Positions 37,336 through 47,596 of a stretch of 64,000 nt of DNA are shown here, in pieces. Under the pieces are notes generated by a model. That model was not told where the DNA came from. It ran no database searches and saw nothing but the letters and a program-made list of their open reading frames with translations. The DNA comes from Enterobacter ludwigii. GTDB lineage: Bacteria; Pseudomonadota; Gammaproteobacteria; Enterobacterales; Enterobacteriaceae. The DNA lies in NCBI GenBank assembly GCA_023023105.1, contig CP083824.1, forward strand, positions 1,984,001 to 2,048,000. Reading direction: 5' to 3'. Position 1 is the stretch's first letter, and each line of letters starts with the position of its first letter. The position numbers and the translations under genes are program-made.

Positions 37336-38508
37336 TTACAGTAGCGTGTTAATCCCGGCGATAAGGCGTTGAACCCCTTGTTCCAGCTTGCTGCGCGGGC
37401 AGCCAGCATTCAGGCGCACGAAGCCATTTCCCTCTTTGCCGTAGGTATTTCCTGGCATGATGGCGACTTTTTGCTTCTCGATCAGCACTTTTTGCAGCGC
37501 CCGGTCGTCAATGTTCAGTGGGCGCAGGTCAATCCAGGCCAGATAGGTCGCTTCTGGCGGCTGCCAGTTCAGTTTCGGAAAAGCGCTGTTTATTTCCTGC
37601 GCGATATACGACAAATTTTCTTCCAGATAACGCCGCAAGGCATCCAGCCACGGCTCTCCCTGCTGATAGGCGGCGATATGTGCCGTCAGTGCCAGCACGG
37701 AAGGGGAAGAGAGTCCGTCCCGGCCTTTCAACGCGCTAAGATAACCGTTACGGCTTTCTTCATCACCAATCAGGCCGTAAGCGCCGGTCAACGCCGGAAT
37801 ATTGAAACTTTTCGAACCGGAGGTGAGAAGCGCCCATTTGCCCCGTGCTACCGCGTTCCACGGCGTGTGACGACGATCTCCCCACACCATGTCCATATGT
37901 ATTTCATCGCTGATCACCGCCACGTCATAGCGTGCGCACAGTTCCGCCATGTGGGTCAACTCATCCCGCGTCCAGACCTTGCCGGTCGGGTTTTGCGGGC
38001 TGCACAGCAGCAAAATTTTGTTTTCAGATTTTGCAAGGGCCGCTTCCAGCGCAGCCATATTTCCCTGCCAGCCTGCGGCATGCTTTTCCATCTCGACGGG
38101 CACCACATGACGAGCATTGCCTTCAATGGCTTTGTAAAACGCATCGTATGCCGGGGTGTGTACCACCACGCCGTCGCCGGGGTTTGACCAGAGACGAATC
38201 AATTCAGAGACCATATAAATGACGGAAGGACCATAAACGACGGTTTCCGTATTAATCTGGCTGTTAAACCGCTGCTGGAACCAGTGCGCGACGGCGGCCA
38301 GGAACTCCTCGTTCTTCCAGCGACTATAGCCAAACACGCCGTGATGAATGCGCTGTTGCAGCGCATCGGTAATGCAGGGGGCGGTGGTGAAATCCATATC
38401 CGAGATAGTGAAGGGCAGCAAATCGGCCGCGCCAAAACGGTCGGCGACGTAATCCCACTGTGTACACCAGGTGCCGTGACGATCCACGACGGGAGAAAAA
38501 TCAAACAT
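37336..38508 (-). CDS. malY: MalY, PLP-dependent C-S lyase and MalT inhibitor
   Basis: 390-residue fold-type I aminotransferase-like enzyme with cystathionine beta-lyase activity; in E. coli it also binds MalT and lowers maltose-regulon expression. CSPQNPTGKVWTRDEL, SDEIHMDMV and the SGSKSFNIPALTGAY motif with the PLP-binding Lys233 (SKSFN) are visible. Same length as E. coli MalY. It follows malX by 49 bp with a hairpin between them, and is under MalI control. Confidence 0.96.
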   Translation of the reverse strand: MFDFSPVVDRHGTWCTQWDYVADRFGAADLLPFTISDMDFTTAPCITDALQQRIHHGVFGYSRWKNEEFLAAVAHWFQQRFNSQINTETVVYGPSVIYMVSELIRLWSNPGDGVVVHTPAYDAFYKAIEGNARHVVPVEMEKHAAGWQGNMAALEAALAKSENKILLLCSPQNPTGKVWTRDELTHMAELCARYDVAVISDEIHMDMVWGDRRHTPWNAVARGKWALLTSGSKSFNIPALTGAYGLIGDEESRNGYLSALKGRDGLSSPSVLALTAHIAAYQQGEPWLDALRRYLEENLSYIAQEINSAFPKLNWQPPEATYLAWIDLRPLNIDDRALQKVLIEKQKVAIMPGNTYGKEGNGFVRLNAGCPRSKLEQGVQRLIAGINTLL

Positions 38509-38530
38509 GACGTACGTCCTTAAAGTAAAA

Positions 38531-38549
38531 CCCCCTCATGGTGAGGGGG
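38531..38549 (-). terminator. Intercistronic hairpin between malX and malY
   Basis: Perfect 8-bp GC-rich stem (CCCCCTCA/TGAGGGGG, 3-nt loop) 9 nt after the malX stop, followed on the minus strand by TTTTACTTTAAGGA, which also contains the malY ribosome site. It resembles an intrinsic terminator with a short U run and may lower malY relative to malX. Confidence 0.6.
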
Positions 38550-38557
38550 CTGAGGCA

Positions 38558-40150
38558 TCAGGCTTCGACAGTTCGCATCAGGGTCGCCAGCTCATCTTTC
38601 ACTGACTGTACCTGTGGGCCGATAACCACCTGCAAATTGTGCTGATTTAGTTGCACCACGCCGATGGCCCGGTTGGCTTTCAGGGCGTTGGTGTCTACTT
38701 TCGACATATCCGCCACTGACAGACGCAGACGGGTAATGCAGTTATCCAGAGAGGTGATGTTATCCGCACCGCCCAGTGCCGCCAGAATAGCAGGGGTGTT
38801 ATAGCCGGATTTACCCACGGTCCCGGCAACAGCCTGCTCAACATTGCTCGCTGTATCGGTATCACGACCTGGCGTTTTCAGATTAAAGCGGGTGATGGCG
38901 AAGCGGAAGATACCGTAATACACCGCGAACCAGATAGCCGCCACGACCGGCACCAGATACCACTTGGTGGACAGGCCGTGCAGAATACCGAACACCACGA
39001 AGTCGATCACGTTGCCGTCGGTGTTGCCGATGGTAACCCCCAGTACCGCCATCACGGTAAAGCCCAGACCGGTCAGCACGGCGTGGATGAGATACAGCAC
39101 CGGTGCGACGAACAGGAACAGGAATTCGATTGGCTCAGTGGTACCGCCTACCACGCAGGCGATCACGCCGGAAATCAGCAGGCCTTTAATTTTATGACGA
39201 TTCTCCGGGCGTGCACAGTGGTACATTGCCAGCGCAGCGCCAGGAAGGCCGCCGAGGAAGGCAGGCATTTTCCCCTGAGACAGGAAGCGGGTTGCACTTT
39301 CGGAGAAGCCGTGCGTAGTTGGGCAGCTTAACTGTGCCTGGAAGATAGTCAGTGCACCGCTCACATCGTGACCGCACACCTCCATGGTACCACCCGCTTC
39401 GGTGAAGCGAATCAGAGCCACGAGGATATGTTGCAGGCCAAACGGCAGCAGCAGGCGTTCACCGGTACCGAAGATCATCGGTCCAAAATCTCCCGCGCCG
39501 TTAATGATGCGCCCAATGCCGTTGATACCCATCGCAAAGACTGGCCAGATCAGCGGAATGATCAAACCAAACAGACCCATTACCACCAGGGTAATAATCG
39601 GCACAAAGCGGGTACCACCGAAGAATGCCAGCGCATCCGGCAGACGGATATTGTGGAAGCGTTCGTGCAACATCCAGATGATCACCCCGGCGATCACCGC
39701 ACCGAGGATCCCGGTATCAATAGACTGGATACCAATCACGCTCTGAATGTTGTTAGCTTTCAGCACAGCGGCGTCGGTGGTAGGCAGAATGCCTTTCGCG
39801 GTCAGCCAGAAGTTAACGGCCAGGTTCATCACCGCGTAACCCACAAAACCGGCAAACGCGGCCACGCCTTTATTCTCGCGCGCCAGACCCAGCGGGATAG
39901 CAATACAGAACATCACGGGCAGGAAACTGAAGGCAAAGGAGCCGACCTTACTCATCCAGATAAAGATCGCCTGCAGCACTGGCGCGCCGAGGAACGGGAT
40001 CAGCGTGATGACGTCTTTACTGCTGAGTGAACTGCCGATCCCGAGCATGATCCCGCAGAACGAGAGGAGTGCCACGGGCAGCATAAAGGTTTTACCCAGT
40101 TGCTGGAAAAACTCCCACAGCGATATTTTTTGTGCTGCTTTCGCCGTCAT
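38558..40150 (-). CDS. malX: MalX, PTS enzyme IICB for glucose/maltose
   Basis: 530-residue PTS permease, the E. coli length: an N-terminal IIC domain with about ten helices (residues 10-425, including GGTTEPIEFLFLFVAP with the conserved Glu) and a C-terminal IIB domain (about 450-530) with the phosphorylated Cys in DNCITRLRLSV. It lacks its own IIA and would use that of glucose. The true substrate is not settled. Divergent from malI across two MalI operators. Confidence 0.95.
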   Translation of the reverse strand: MTAKAAQKISLWEFFQQLGKTFMLPVALLSFCGIMLGIGSSLSSKDVITLIPFLGAPVLQAIFIWMSKVGSFAFSFLPVMFCIAIPLGLARENKGVAAFAGFVGYAVMNLAVNFWLTAKGILPTTDAAVLKANNIQSVIGIQSIDTGILGAVIAGVIIWMLHERFHNIRLPDALAFFGGTRFVPIITLVVMGLFGLIIPLIWPVFAMGINGIGRIINGAGDFGPMIFGTGERLLLPFGLQHILVALIRFTEAGGTMEVCGHDVSGALTIFQAQLSCPTTHGFSESATRFLSQGKMPAFLGGLPGAALAMYHCARPENRHKIKGLLISGVIACVVGGTTEPIEFLFLFVAPVLYLIHAVLTGLGFTVMAVLGVTIGNTDGNVIDFVVFGILHGLSTKWYLVPVVAAIWFAVYYGIFRFAITRFNLKTPGRDTDTASNVEQAVAGTVGKSGYNTPAILAALGGADNITSLDNCITRLRLSVADMSKVDTNALKANRAIGVVQLNQHNLQVVIGPQVQSVKDELATLMRTVEA

Positions 40151-40203
40151 AAAACGACTCCTTTATTGTTAAAATCAGTTTATCTGCTTCAATGCTGCGA
40201 GAA

Positions 40204-40219
40204 GATAAAACGTTTTATC
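40204..40219. promoter_or_regulatory. MalI operator 1 (malX-proximal)
   Basis: GATAAAACGTTTTATC is a perfect 16-bp palindrome identical to the known MalI consensus. It lies 54 nt upstream of the malX start in the divergent malI-malX region. Confidence 0.95.
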
Positions 40220-40282
40220 AAAGTTTAGTGCGCGCTAAATCACATTCTCAGGCTTTGACTGGTAGTATAAAGATAACGTATT

Positions 40283-40298
40283 GATAAAACGTTTTACC
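40283..40298. promoter_or_regulatory. MalI operator 2 (malI-proximal)
   Basis: GATAAAACGTTTTACC differs from the perfect MalI palindrome by one base. It lies 30 nt upstream of malI, as expected for autorepression. The two operators are 79 bp apart centre to centre. Confidence 0.9.
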
Positions 40299-40327
40299 GA
40301 TCTCATTTCAGGGAGTCACGCCGACAC

Positions 40328-41356
40328 ATGGCTGTAGCGAAAAAAATCACCATCAACGATGTTGCGCTGGCGGCGGGTGTTTCCGTCAGCACCGTTTCTC
40401 TGGTGCTAAGCGGGAAAGGGCGGATCTCTCCTGCGACCGGCCAGCGGGTGAACGAGGCGGTTGAACAGCTGGGCTTTGTGCGTAACCGCCAGGCATCGGC
40501 GCTGCGCGGTGGGCAAAGCGGGGTGATCGGTTTGATTGTTCGTGACCTGACGTCTCCCTTCTATGCAGAACTGACTGCAGGGTTAACCGAGGCGCTTGAA
40601 GCGCAGGGACGGATGGTCTTTCTGCTGCACGGTGGCCGTGAAGCCGATCAGCTGCTTTCCCGCCTGGATATGTTGCTTAACCAGGGTGTCGACGGGGTGA
40701 TTGTCGCCGGGGCGTCAGGCGTAGGCAGTGAGCTGTGTGAACGAGCCGCCGAAAAAGGTGTGCCTTTGGTCTTTGCCTCGCGCGCCAGTTACCTGGATGA
40801 GGCTGATACGCTGCGCCCGGATAACATGCAGGCCGCACAAATGTTAACCGAACATCTTATTCGTCGCGGTCATCAGCGCATTGCCTGGCTCGGCGGCAAA
40901 AGTTCGTCCCTGACCCGGGCCGAGCGGGTAGGCGGCTACTGCGCGACGCTGATTAAATACGGCCTGCCATTCCACAGTGAATGGGTCGTTGAGTGCGAAT
41001 CCAGCCAAAAGAAAGCGGCGGAAGCGATAAGCGCGTTGTTGCGCAGCAGCCCGACGATCAGCGCCGTGATTTGCTATAACGACGTGATCGCCATGGGAGC
41101 CTGGTTTGGGCTGATCCGCGCCGGGCGTCAGAGCGGCGAGGGCGGGGTAGAAACCTTCTTCGGCCATCAGGTGGCGCTAGGGGCATTTGCCGACGTCGGC
41201 GAAAACGCGCTGGACGATCTTCCAATCGTCTGGGCCACGACGCCCGCGCGGGAGATGGGCTACACGCTGGCAGACAGGATCATGCAGCGCATCGAGAATA
41301 CGGATGTCCAGGCCGGGCATCAGATTGTGGCGGCGCGGTTGGTGACGGTGAAATAG
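40328..41356 (+). CDS. malI: MalI, LacI-family repressor of malXY
   Basis: 342-residue LacI/GalR regulator: helix-turn-helix about residues 7-27 (ITINDVALAAGVSVSTVSLVL), hinge, then a periplasmic-binding-like inducer domain (GVIGLIVRDLTSPFYAELTAG onward). It represses malXY and itself; both operators are visible upstream. In K-12 the hdhA-uidRABC cluster lies beyond malI; here ydgA follows directly after a shared terminator, consistent with a beta-glucuronidase-negative lineage. Confidence 0.96.
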   Translation: MAVAKKITINDVALAAGVSVSTVSLVLSGKGRISPATGQRVNEAVEQLGFVRNRQASALRGGQSGVIGLIVRDLTSPFYAELTAGLTEALEAQGRMVFLLHGGREADQLLSRLDMLLNQGVDGVIVAGASGVGSELCERAAEKGVPLVFASRASYLDEADTLRPDNMQAAQMLTEHLIRRGHQRIAWLGGKSSSLTRAERVGGYCATLIKYGLPFHSEWVVECESSQKKAAEAISALLRSSPTISAVICYNDVIAMGAWFGLIRAGRQSGEGGVETFFGHQVALGAFADVGENALDDLPIVWATTPAREMGYTLADRIMQRIENTDVQAGHQIVAARLVTVK

Positions 41357-41380
41357 ACGCCTCTGCACCACCCGGCAATA

Positions 41381-41405
41381 AAAAACCCCTCATGCGAGGG
41401 GTTTT
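41381..41405. terminator. Bidirectional terminator, malI / ydgA
   Basis: Perfect stem AAAACCCCTC/GAGGGGTTTT (41382-41391 with 41396-41405, loop ATGC). The plus-strand arm ends in T4; on the minus strand T5 plus ATTG follows. A short REP-like remnant (CCACCCGGCA) lies just before it. Confidence 0.92.
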
Positions 41406-41410
41406 GACGT

Positions 41411-42943
41411 TTACTGCTGCGGTGCAGCCGGTTCAGCTGGCGCTGCCGGTTCAGCCGGGTCCGGCATCCCCAGAGCCGGCATACCAAACATGCCGACGAA
41501 GTCTTCCAGCGGCATTTTATCGCCGTTGAGCGTGACCTGGCCGTTGGCGTACTGCAGGCTGGTGGAAATCGTGTTGTTCTCCACCTTGGTGATGCGGAAC
41601 ATCTGGCCCATCGCCGCCAGGCCTTTCACCTGCTGGTTCGCCAGCTTGCCGGCGTCTTCATCACCGTAGCCTTCCAGTTTCGCAATTTGGGTCATAAACT
41701 CGGTTGCCATCTCCATAGGGATGGTCAGCTTGCTGTCGAGCGATTTCACGCTGCGATCGACTTCCTGCGCCAGCGTTTGCGGTTCACCCGTGGCAGTTGC
41801 CGGATCTTTCAGGAAAAGAGACAGGTTAAAGTTGGTTTCACCTTTGCTGTTTTTCCAGCTCAGTGGCGCAACGGTTATCACCGGCTCGCCTTTCAGCAGG
41901 ATCGGCAGGTTATTGAACAGCACCGCTATCGCCTGCTGCTGATATACCTCAGGGTTCTGCTGCAGTGCGGTATCGGTCAGCAGCGCCTGGCTCTCTTTGC
42001 TGTATTTCTGGCTAAACTCGTGCCACGCCTGGCCGTCGATATTGCCGATCTTCAGAGAGAGTTTGCCGGTGCCCAGATCCTGATTCTGCACTTTCAGGCT
42101 CTTCAGCGTGTAGTCCAGTTGAGTATTGATACTCTTACCGTCTTTGGAAACGTCGGATTTGCCGTTGACGTCCATGCCTTCCAGCACGGCCATCTCTTTT
42201 CCTTCAACCGCAATGGCAACCTTATCGAGAGACAGTTTTTGATCGCCGATACGCTCTTTAAAATCGGTCATTCGGCTATTGCCGTCGGCTTTCAGATTAT
42301 TGAAGGTGAGCTGAACTTTCTGGTTGTATTCATTGACGGCATTGACCAGGCCACTTTCCGCTTCACCCGTCAGGGAGAACACGTTTCCGTCGCGGTCAGC
42401 ATCAAGCTTGAAGTTACCGCCGCTGAAGGCGACTTTCTCATTCTCTTTCTCGTAGTTCAGCGCTTTCAGGGCAATATCGGAACTCGTGTCACCGGCATAG
42501 CTGATGCGGGTGTTAATCTCGAAAGGTGATTCATTCTTCGCCAGGTCGAACAGCGGTTTGGTCAGGTCGTTGTTCACCAGTACGGTGTGAACGGATGCCA
42601 TCGACGGGATCAGGTTAAAGGACTTCAACTGCGCCAGAGGCAACGGACCGTGGCTGACCACTTCATCCAGCACCACACTCTGGCCCGATTTCAGCCAGCC
42701 GTTTTCAGTACCGGCAACCGGCTTCACCACAACCTGCATATGGCTGGTAAATACGCCGCGCTGATAATTCTGGTAGCTCAGCTCAAGACCTGCTTCCGGC
42801 GCGCTGCGTTTAAGCTCGCTGTTAGCCTGCGCCACCATCTCAGCCAGACGGCCTTCCAGCTGTTTCCCGGTAAACCAGGAGGCACCTGTCCAGACCACGC
42901 CTAACGCTACAATCACTCCAACCGCTACGACCGATTTTTTCAT
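41411..42943 (-). CDS. ydgA: YdgA, DUF945 family protein
   Basis: 510-residue protein with an N-terminal signal anchor (residues 5-22, VVAVGVIVALGVVWTGASWF) and a long mixed-structure periplasmic region ending in a Pro/Ala-rich tail (AEPAAPAEPAAPQQ). E. coli YdgA has about 502 residues; the extra length is in the tail. DUF945 proteins have no settled function. It is the gene upstream of manA on the same strand, as in E. coli. Confidence 0.9.
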   Translation of the reverse strand: MKKSVVAVGVIVALGVVWTGASWFTGKQLEGRLAEMVAQANSELKRSAPEAGLELSYQNYQRGVFTSHMQVVVKPVAGTENGWLKSGQSVVLDEVVSHGPLPLAQLKSFNLIPSMASVHTVLVNNDLTKPLFDLAKNESPFEINTRISYAGDTSSDIALKALNYEKENEKVAFSGGNFKLDADRDGNVFSLTGEAESGLVNAVNEYNQKVQLTFNNLKADGNSRMTDFKERIGDQKLSLDKVAIAVEGKEMAVLEGMDVNGKSDVSKDGKSINTQLDYTLKSLKVQNQDLGTGKLSLKIGNIDGQAWHEFSQKYSKESQALLTDTALQQNPEVYQQQAIAVLFNNLPILLKGEPVITVAPLSWKNSKGETNFNLSLFLKDPATATGEPQTLAQEVDRSVKSLDSKLTIPMEMATEFMTQIAKLEGYGDEDAGKLANQQVKGLAAMGQMFRITKVENNTISTSLQYANGQVTLNGDKMPLEDFVGMFGMPALGMPDPAEPAAPAEPAAPQQ

Positions 42944-43042
42944 TGCGACTATCCCTAAAATGAAACCAGGCGGTAGACACCGCCCGGAGATATAAAGCCA
43001 GCAACTAGCTTAGCAAGAGTTGTTAAAAAATTCAGTAAGTCC

Positions 43043-44218
43043 CTATAGCTTATTAAAAACGCGCGCCAGGCGGCCTTTACCGCTAATGCTAACCGGAGAT
43101 TCATTGGCCGCAACGAAAGCCGACTCGCCCGGCTTGAGCACCAGACACTGTTCTCCCTTATGCAGCACCGCTTCGCCTTCTACGCAGAACAGGATCGCCG
43201 CGCTCTCCTGCGCGATGGTCGTTTCTGTCTGGCTCAGGTCGTGCAGTGAGAAAGCAAAATCCTCAACCGGGATAGGGAAGTCCAGTTCTGCGCCGTTTTT
43301 CACCGGCTGAGTCAGCAGCTCTCCGGCTGGTTTCGCCACGAACTGCACATTGGCAACCAGCTCAGGAATATCGATATATTTCGGCGTCAGACCCGCGCGC
43401 AGCACGTTGTCAGAGTTGGCCATTACCTCCAGGGCGACACCCTGCAGATAGGCGTGAGGCGTTTCGGCAAACAGGAACATCGCTTCGCCCGGGTTCAGCT
43501 TCACCACGTTCAGCAGCAGAGGAGAGAACAGACCGCTGTCGTCCGGGTAGAATTCGGAAATCAGACGGATAGTCTCCCACGGTTCACCTTGCTGCGTGTT
43601 CAGCGCCGCTTTCAGCACCGCCAGCGCATGCGATTTCTCTTCACCCTGCATGTTAAGCAGGCTGGCAAACAGCTGGCTCAGCGCGTCTGCGTTTGGGTTT
43701 TCGAGGAAGTGGGCGATAGCCTTGTTGGCACCTGCGACAGGTTGCAGCAGGGAGATGATCTCTGAAAACTCGCGGAACGCATTCATCGCCAGGAACGGGG
43801 TCAGCGCAAAGACCAGCTCCGGCTTATGGTTAGGATCTTTGTAGTTACGCTCGGCGGCATCTAACGGAATGCCTGCGGCGTTCTCTTTGGCGAAACCAAT
43901 CTCAGAGGCTTTCTTGTTCGGGTGAACCTGAATGGAGAGCGGCTGGTCGGCGCACAGTACTTTAAACAGGAACGGCAACTCACCAAAACGGCTGGCAACC
44001 TTGTCGCCCAGCAGCGCGCCTTTATCGGCATCAATGACGTCGCGCAGAGCGCGAATCTGGCCGCTGGCATCTTCAATTTTTGAGCTGCTCTTCGGGTGCG
44101 CCCCCATCCACAGTTCTGCCATCGGCAGGTTGTTCGGGTTCGCGATACCGTAGAGATCCGTTAACGCAGTTTTACTTCCCCAGGCGTAGTTTTGCACTGA
44201 GTTAATGAGTTTTTGCAT
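43043..44218 (-). CDS. manA: ManA, mannose-6-phosphate isomerase
   Basis: 391-residue zinc-dependent type I phosphomannose isomerase interconverting fructose-6-P and mannose-6-P, the E. coli length. ADQPLSIQVHPNK and HKPELVFALTPFLAM carry the metal ligands (Gln, His, Glu), and YLQGVALEVMANSDNVLRAGLTPKY is the family signature. I start at ATG 44218 (MQKLINSVQNYAWGS); six further residues upstream are open but not conserved. Confidence 0.97.
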   Translation of the reverse strand: MQKLINSVQNYAWGSKTALTDLYGIANPNNLPMAELWMGAHPKSSSKIEDASGQIRALRDVIDADKGALLGDKVASRFGELPFLFKVLCADQPLSIQVHPNKKASEIGFAKENAAGIPLDAAERNYKDPNHKPELVFALTPFLAMNAFREFSEIISLLQPVAGANKAIAHFLENPNADALSQLFASLLNMQGEEKSHALAVLKAALNTQQGEPWETIRLISEFYPDDSGLFSPLLLNVVKLNPGEAMFLFAETPHAYLQGVALEVMANSDNVLRAGLTPKYIDIPELVANVQFVAKPAGELLTQPVKNGAELDFPIPVEDFAFSLHDLSQTETTIAQESAAILFCVEGEAVLHKGEQCLVLKPGESAFVAANESPVSISGKGRLARVFNKL

Positions 44219-44415
44219 TATCAAGCCCTGATTCAAATGTGGAATTAACTCCGGGTATTAAAGCAATAAACCACGTGGAAGTAACCTGCGGATGTAAAAA
44301 GTCGTACTAGTCTCAGTTTTTGTTAAAAAATTGTGTAGGATAAGCTGACTCGCTTTTAAGCGGGCAGCGGAACATCTGCCCAAATAATCAGACTGAAGCA
44401 GTAAGTGAGAGAACA

Positions 44416-46062
44416 ATGTCGAATAAACCCTTTCATTATCAGGATCCTTTCCCGCTGAGTAAGGATCAGACCGAGTATTACCTGTTAACCCGCGATCACG
44501 TTTCCGTCTCTGAGTTTGAAGGACAGGAGATCCTCAAGGTCGATCCGCAGGCGCTGACGCTGCTGGCGCAGCATGCGTTCCACGACGCTTCGTTTATGCT
44601 CCGTCCCGCGCATCAGCAGCAGGTTGCCGATATCCTGAGCGACCCGCAGGCCAGCGAGAACGATAAATACGTTGCCCTGCAGTTCCTGCGTAACTCCGAT
44701 ATCGCAGCCAAAGGCGTTCTGCCGACCTGTCAGGACACCGGCACGGCAATCATTGTCGGTAAAAAAGGCCAGCGCGTCTGGACCGGCGGTGGTGACGAAG
44801 CGGCGCTGGCGCACGGCGTCTACAACACCTACACCGAAGATAACCTGCGCTATTCGCAAAACGCGGCGCTGGATATGTACAAAGAGGTCAACACCGGTAC
44901 CAACCTGCCTGCGCAGATTGACCTCTATACCGTAGACGGTGACGAGTACAAATTCCTCTGCATCGCCAAAGGCGGCGGTTCAGCCAACAAAACCTATCTC
45001 TACCAGGAAACCAAAGCGCTGCTCACCCCGGGCAAGCTTAAGAACTACCTGGTTGAGAAGATGCGCACCCTCGGCACCGCGGCGTGCCCGCCGTACCATA
45101 TTGCCTTCGTGATCGGCGGTACCTCGGCTGAAAGCACGCTGAAGACCGTGAAACTGGCCTCAACCAAATACTACGATGGCCTGCCAACGGAAGGGAACGA
45201 GCACGGCCAGGCGTTCCGCGACGTGCAGCTTGAGCAAGAACTGCTGGAAGAAGCGCGTAATCTGGGCCTGGGTGCACAGTTTGGCGGTAAGTACTTTGCT
45301 CACGACGTGCGCGTGATCCGTCTGCCGCGTCACGGTGCATCCTGCCCGGTCGGGATGGGCGTGTCCTGCTCTGCGGATCGTAACATCAAGGCCAAGATCA
45401 ACCGCGAAGGTGTGTGGATCGAAAAACTGGAAAACAACCCAGGTAAGTACATTCCGGAAGAACTGCGTAAAGCAGGTGAGGGTGAAGCGGTTCGCGTTGA
45501 CCTGAACCGTCCGATGAAAGAGATCCTGGCACAGCTTTCGCAGTATCCGGTGTCGACGCGTCTCTCCCTGAACGGCACGATTATCGTCGGACGCGACATC
45601 GCGCACGCGAAGCTGAAAGAGCGTCTGGACAACGGCGAAGGGCTGCCGCAGTACATTAAAGATCACCCGATCTACTACGCAGGCCCGGCGAAAACGCCTG
45701 AAGGGTATGCTTCCGGTTCGTTAGGCCCAACCACGGCAGGCCGTATGGACTCGTACGTTGACCAGCTGCAGGCCAACGGCGGCAGCATGATCATGCTGGC
45801 GAAAGGCAACCGCAGCCAGCAGGTGACGGACGCCTGCCACAAGCACGGCGGCTTCTACCTCGGCAGCATCGGCGGCCCGGCAGCCGTGCTGGCGCAGGGC
45901 AGCATCAAGAGCCTGGAGTGTGTGGAATACCCGGAACTGGGTATGGAAGCGATCTGGAAAATTGAGGTGGAAGATTTCCCGGCGTTTATCCTCGTGGATG
46001 ACAAAGGTAACGACTTCTTCAAACAGATCCAGTCTTCCCAGTGTTCGGCGTGTGTGAAGTAA
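44416..46062 (+). CDS. fumA: FumA, class I iron-sulfur fumarase
   Basis: 548-residue homodimeric [4Fe-4S] fumarate hydratase of the TCA cycle, the E. coli length. Cys105 (LPTCQDTGT) and the two later cluster Cys are present ([10 protein letters not shown] near 318 and TAACPPYH near 224). The product sequence resembles FumA more than the anaerobic FumB, though the two are close paralogues. The neighbours manA and fumC and the oxygen-sensitive/insensitive fumarase pairing match E. coli fumA. A REP element follows. Confidence 0.95.
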   Translation: MSNKPFHYQDPFPLSKDQTEYYLLTRDHVSVSEFEGQEILKVDPQALTLLAQHAFHDASFMLRPAHQQQVADILSDPQASENDKYVALQFLRNSDIAAKGVLPTCQDTGTAIIVGKKGQRVWTGGGDEAALAHGVYNTYTEDNLRYSQNAALDMYKEVNTGTNLPAQIDLYTVDGDEYKFLCIAKGGGSANKTYLYQETKALLTPGKLKNYLVEKMRTLGTAACPPYHIAFVIGGTSAESTLKTVKLASTKYYDGLPTEGNEHGQAFRDVQLEQELLEEARNLGLGAQFGGKYFAHDVRVIRLPRHGASCPVGMGVSCSADRNIKAKINREGVWIEKLENNPGKYIPEELRKAGEGEAVRVDLNRPMKEILAQLSQYPVSTRLSLNGTIIVGRDIAHAKLKERLDNGEGLPQYIKDHPIYYAGPAKTPEGYASGSLGPTTAGRMDSYVDQLQANGGSMIMLAKGNRSQQVTDACHKHGGFYLGSIGGPAAVLAQGSIKSLECVEYPELGMEAIWKIEVEDFPAFILVDDKGNDFFKQIQSSQCSACVK

Positions 46063-46072
46063 GCTAAAACTC

Positions 46073-46100
46073 TGCCGGGTAGCGTCAGCGCCACCCGGCA
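46073..46100. repeat. REP element
   Basis: Single REP palindrome with arms TGCCGGGT/ACCCGGCA and a GCGTCAGCG core, 10 nt after the fumA stop. It separates fumA from fumC, which has its own ribosome site and probably its own promoter in the following 100 bp. Confidence 0.85.
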
Positions 46101-46201
46101 TAATAAAGAGCGCACAAAGCGCCATACAGTAATTCAGAAGCCATCAATACTTATCTCTTAAGCATGTGAGCAATCCCATCTTTGTTATCAAGGAGAAAGT
46201 A

Positions 46202-47596
46202 ATGACAACGCATCGTCGCGAAACAGATTCTATGGGCGCGATCGACGTCCCGGCCGACAAACTTTGGGGCGCACAAACCCAACGCTCGCTGGAACACTTC
46301 CGCATCTCAACTGAGAAAATGCCCGTTTCGCTGATTCAGGCGCTGGCACTGACGAAACGCGCCGCAGCCAAAGTGAATCAGGACTTAGGGTTGCTGGCTT
46401 CAGAAAAAGCCTCGGCCATCATCAGCGCGGCTGATGAGGTGCTGGCAGGCAAGCACCCTGATGAATTCCCTCTGGCCATCTGGCAGACCGGTTCCGGCAC
46501 GCAAAGCAACATGAACATGAACGAAGTGCTGGCAAACCGCGCAAGCGAGCTGCTGGGCGGCGTGCGTGGTATGGAGCGTAAGGTTCACCCGAATGATGAC
46601 GTGAACAAGAGCCAAAGTTCGAACGACGTGTTCCCGACGGCAATGCACGTGGCGGCGGTCATCGCTATTCGCGAGCAGCTTATCCCGCAGCTCAACGTTC
46701 TGAAATCCACGCTCAACGAGAAAGCGCAGGCCTTCCGTGACATCGTCAAAATTGGCCGTACGCACCTGCAGGACGCCACGCCGCTGACGCTCGGCCAGGA
46801 GATTTCCGGCTGGGTCGCGATGCTGGAACATAACCTGAAGCATATTGAGTACAGCCTGCCGCATCTGGCGGAGCTGGCGCTCGGCGGGACGGCGGTCGGG
46901 ACCGGGTTAAATACCCATCCTGAATACGCGGTGCGCGTGGCGGAGGAGCTGGCAAACATCACCGGGCAGCCGTTCGTTACGGCACCCAATAAGTTCGAAG
47001 CGCTGGCGACCTGCGATGCGCTGGTTCATACCCACGGCGCGCTGAAAGGGCTGGCGGCCTCGCTGATGAAAATTGCCAACGACGTACGCTGGCTGGCTTC
47101 GGGTCCGCGTTGCGGTATTGGTGAAATCAGCATCCCGGAAAACGAGCCGGGCAGCTCCATCATGCCGGGTAAAGTGAACCCGACCCAGTGCGAAGCCATG
47201 ACTATGCTTTGCTGTCAGGTGATAGGCAACGACGTGGCCGTTAACATGGGAGGCGCATCCGGCAACTTCGAGCTGAACGTCTATCGTCCAATGGTGATCC
47301 ACAACGTTCTGCAATCCATTCGGCTGCTGGCGGACGGGATGGAAAGCTTTAACGAGCACTGTGCGGTAGGTATTGAGCCAAACCGCGAGCGCATCAGCCA
47401 GTTGCTCAACGAGTCTTTGATGCTGGTGACGGCGCTCAATACCCATATCGGCTACGATAAAGCCGCCGAGATTGCCAAAAAAGCGCATAAAGAGGGGCTG
47501 ACGCTGAAAGCCTCCGCCCTGGCGCTGGTCTACCTGACGGAGGCGGAGTTCGACGCCTGGGTTCGTCCGGAAGCGATGGTCGGCAGCCTGAAATAA
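46202..47596 (+). CDS. fumC: FumC, class II fumarase
   Basis: 464-residue iron-independent fumarate hydratase (aspartase/fumarase family), nearly the E. coli length (467). The family signature [17 protein letters not shown] is at about residues 317-333, and [14 protein letters not shown] and [14 protein letters not shown] are active-site regions. Start at ATG 46202 ([12 protein letters not shown]), preceded by AAGGAGAAAGTA. In E. coli it is induced by SoxRS and iron limitation. Its stop directly abuts the tus stop with no intervening base. Confidence 0.97.
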   Translation: MTTHRRETDSMGAIDVPADKLWGAQTQRSLEHFRISTEKMPVSLIQALALTKRAAAKVNQDLGLLASEKASAIISAADEVLAGKHPDEFPLAIWQTGSGTQSNMNMNEVLANRASELLGGVRGMERKVHPNDDVNKSQSSNDVFPTAMHVAAVIAIREQLIPQLNVLKSTLNEKAQAFRDIVKIGRTHLQDATPLTLGQEISGWVAMLEHNLKHIEYSLPHLAELALGGTAVGTGLNTHPEYAVRVAEELANITGQPFVTAPNKFEALATCDALVHTHGALKGLAASLMKIANDVRWLASGPRCGIGEISIPENEPGSSIMPGKVNPTQCEAMTMLCCQVIGNDVAVNMGGASGNFELNVYRPMVIHNVLQSIRLLADGMESFNEHCAVGIEPNRERISQLLNESLMLVTALNTHIGYDKAAEIAKKAHKEGLTLKASALALVYLTEAEFDAWVRPEAMVGSLK

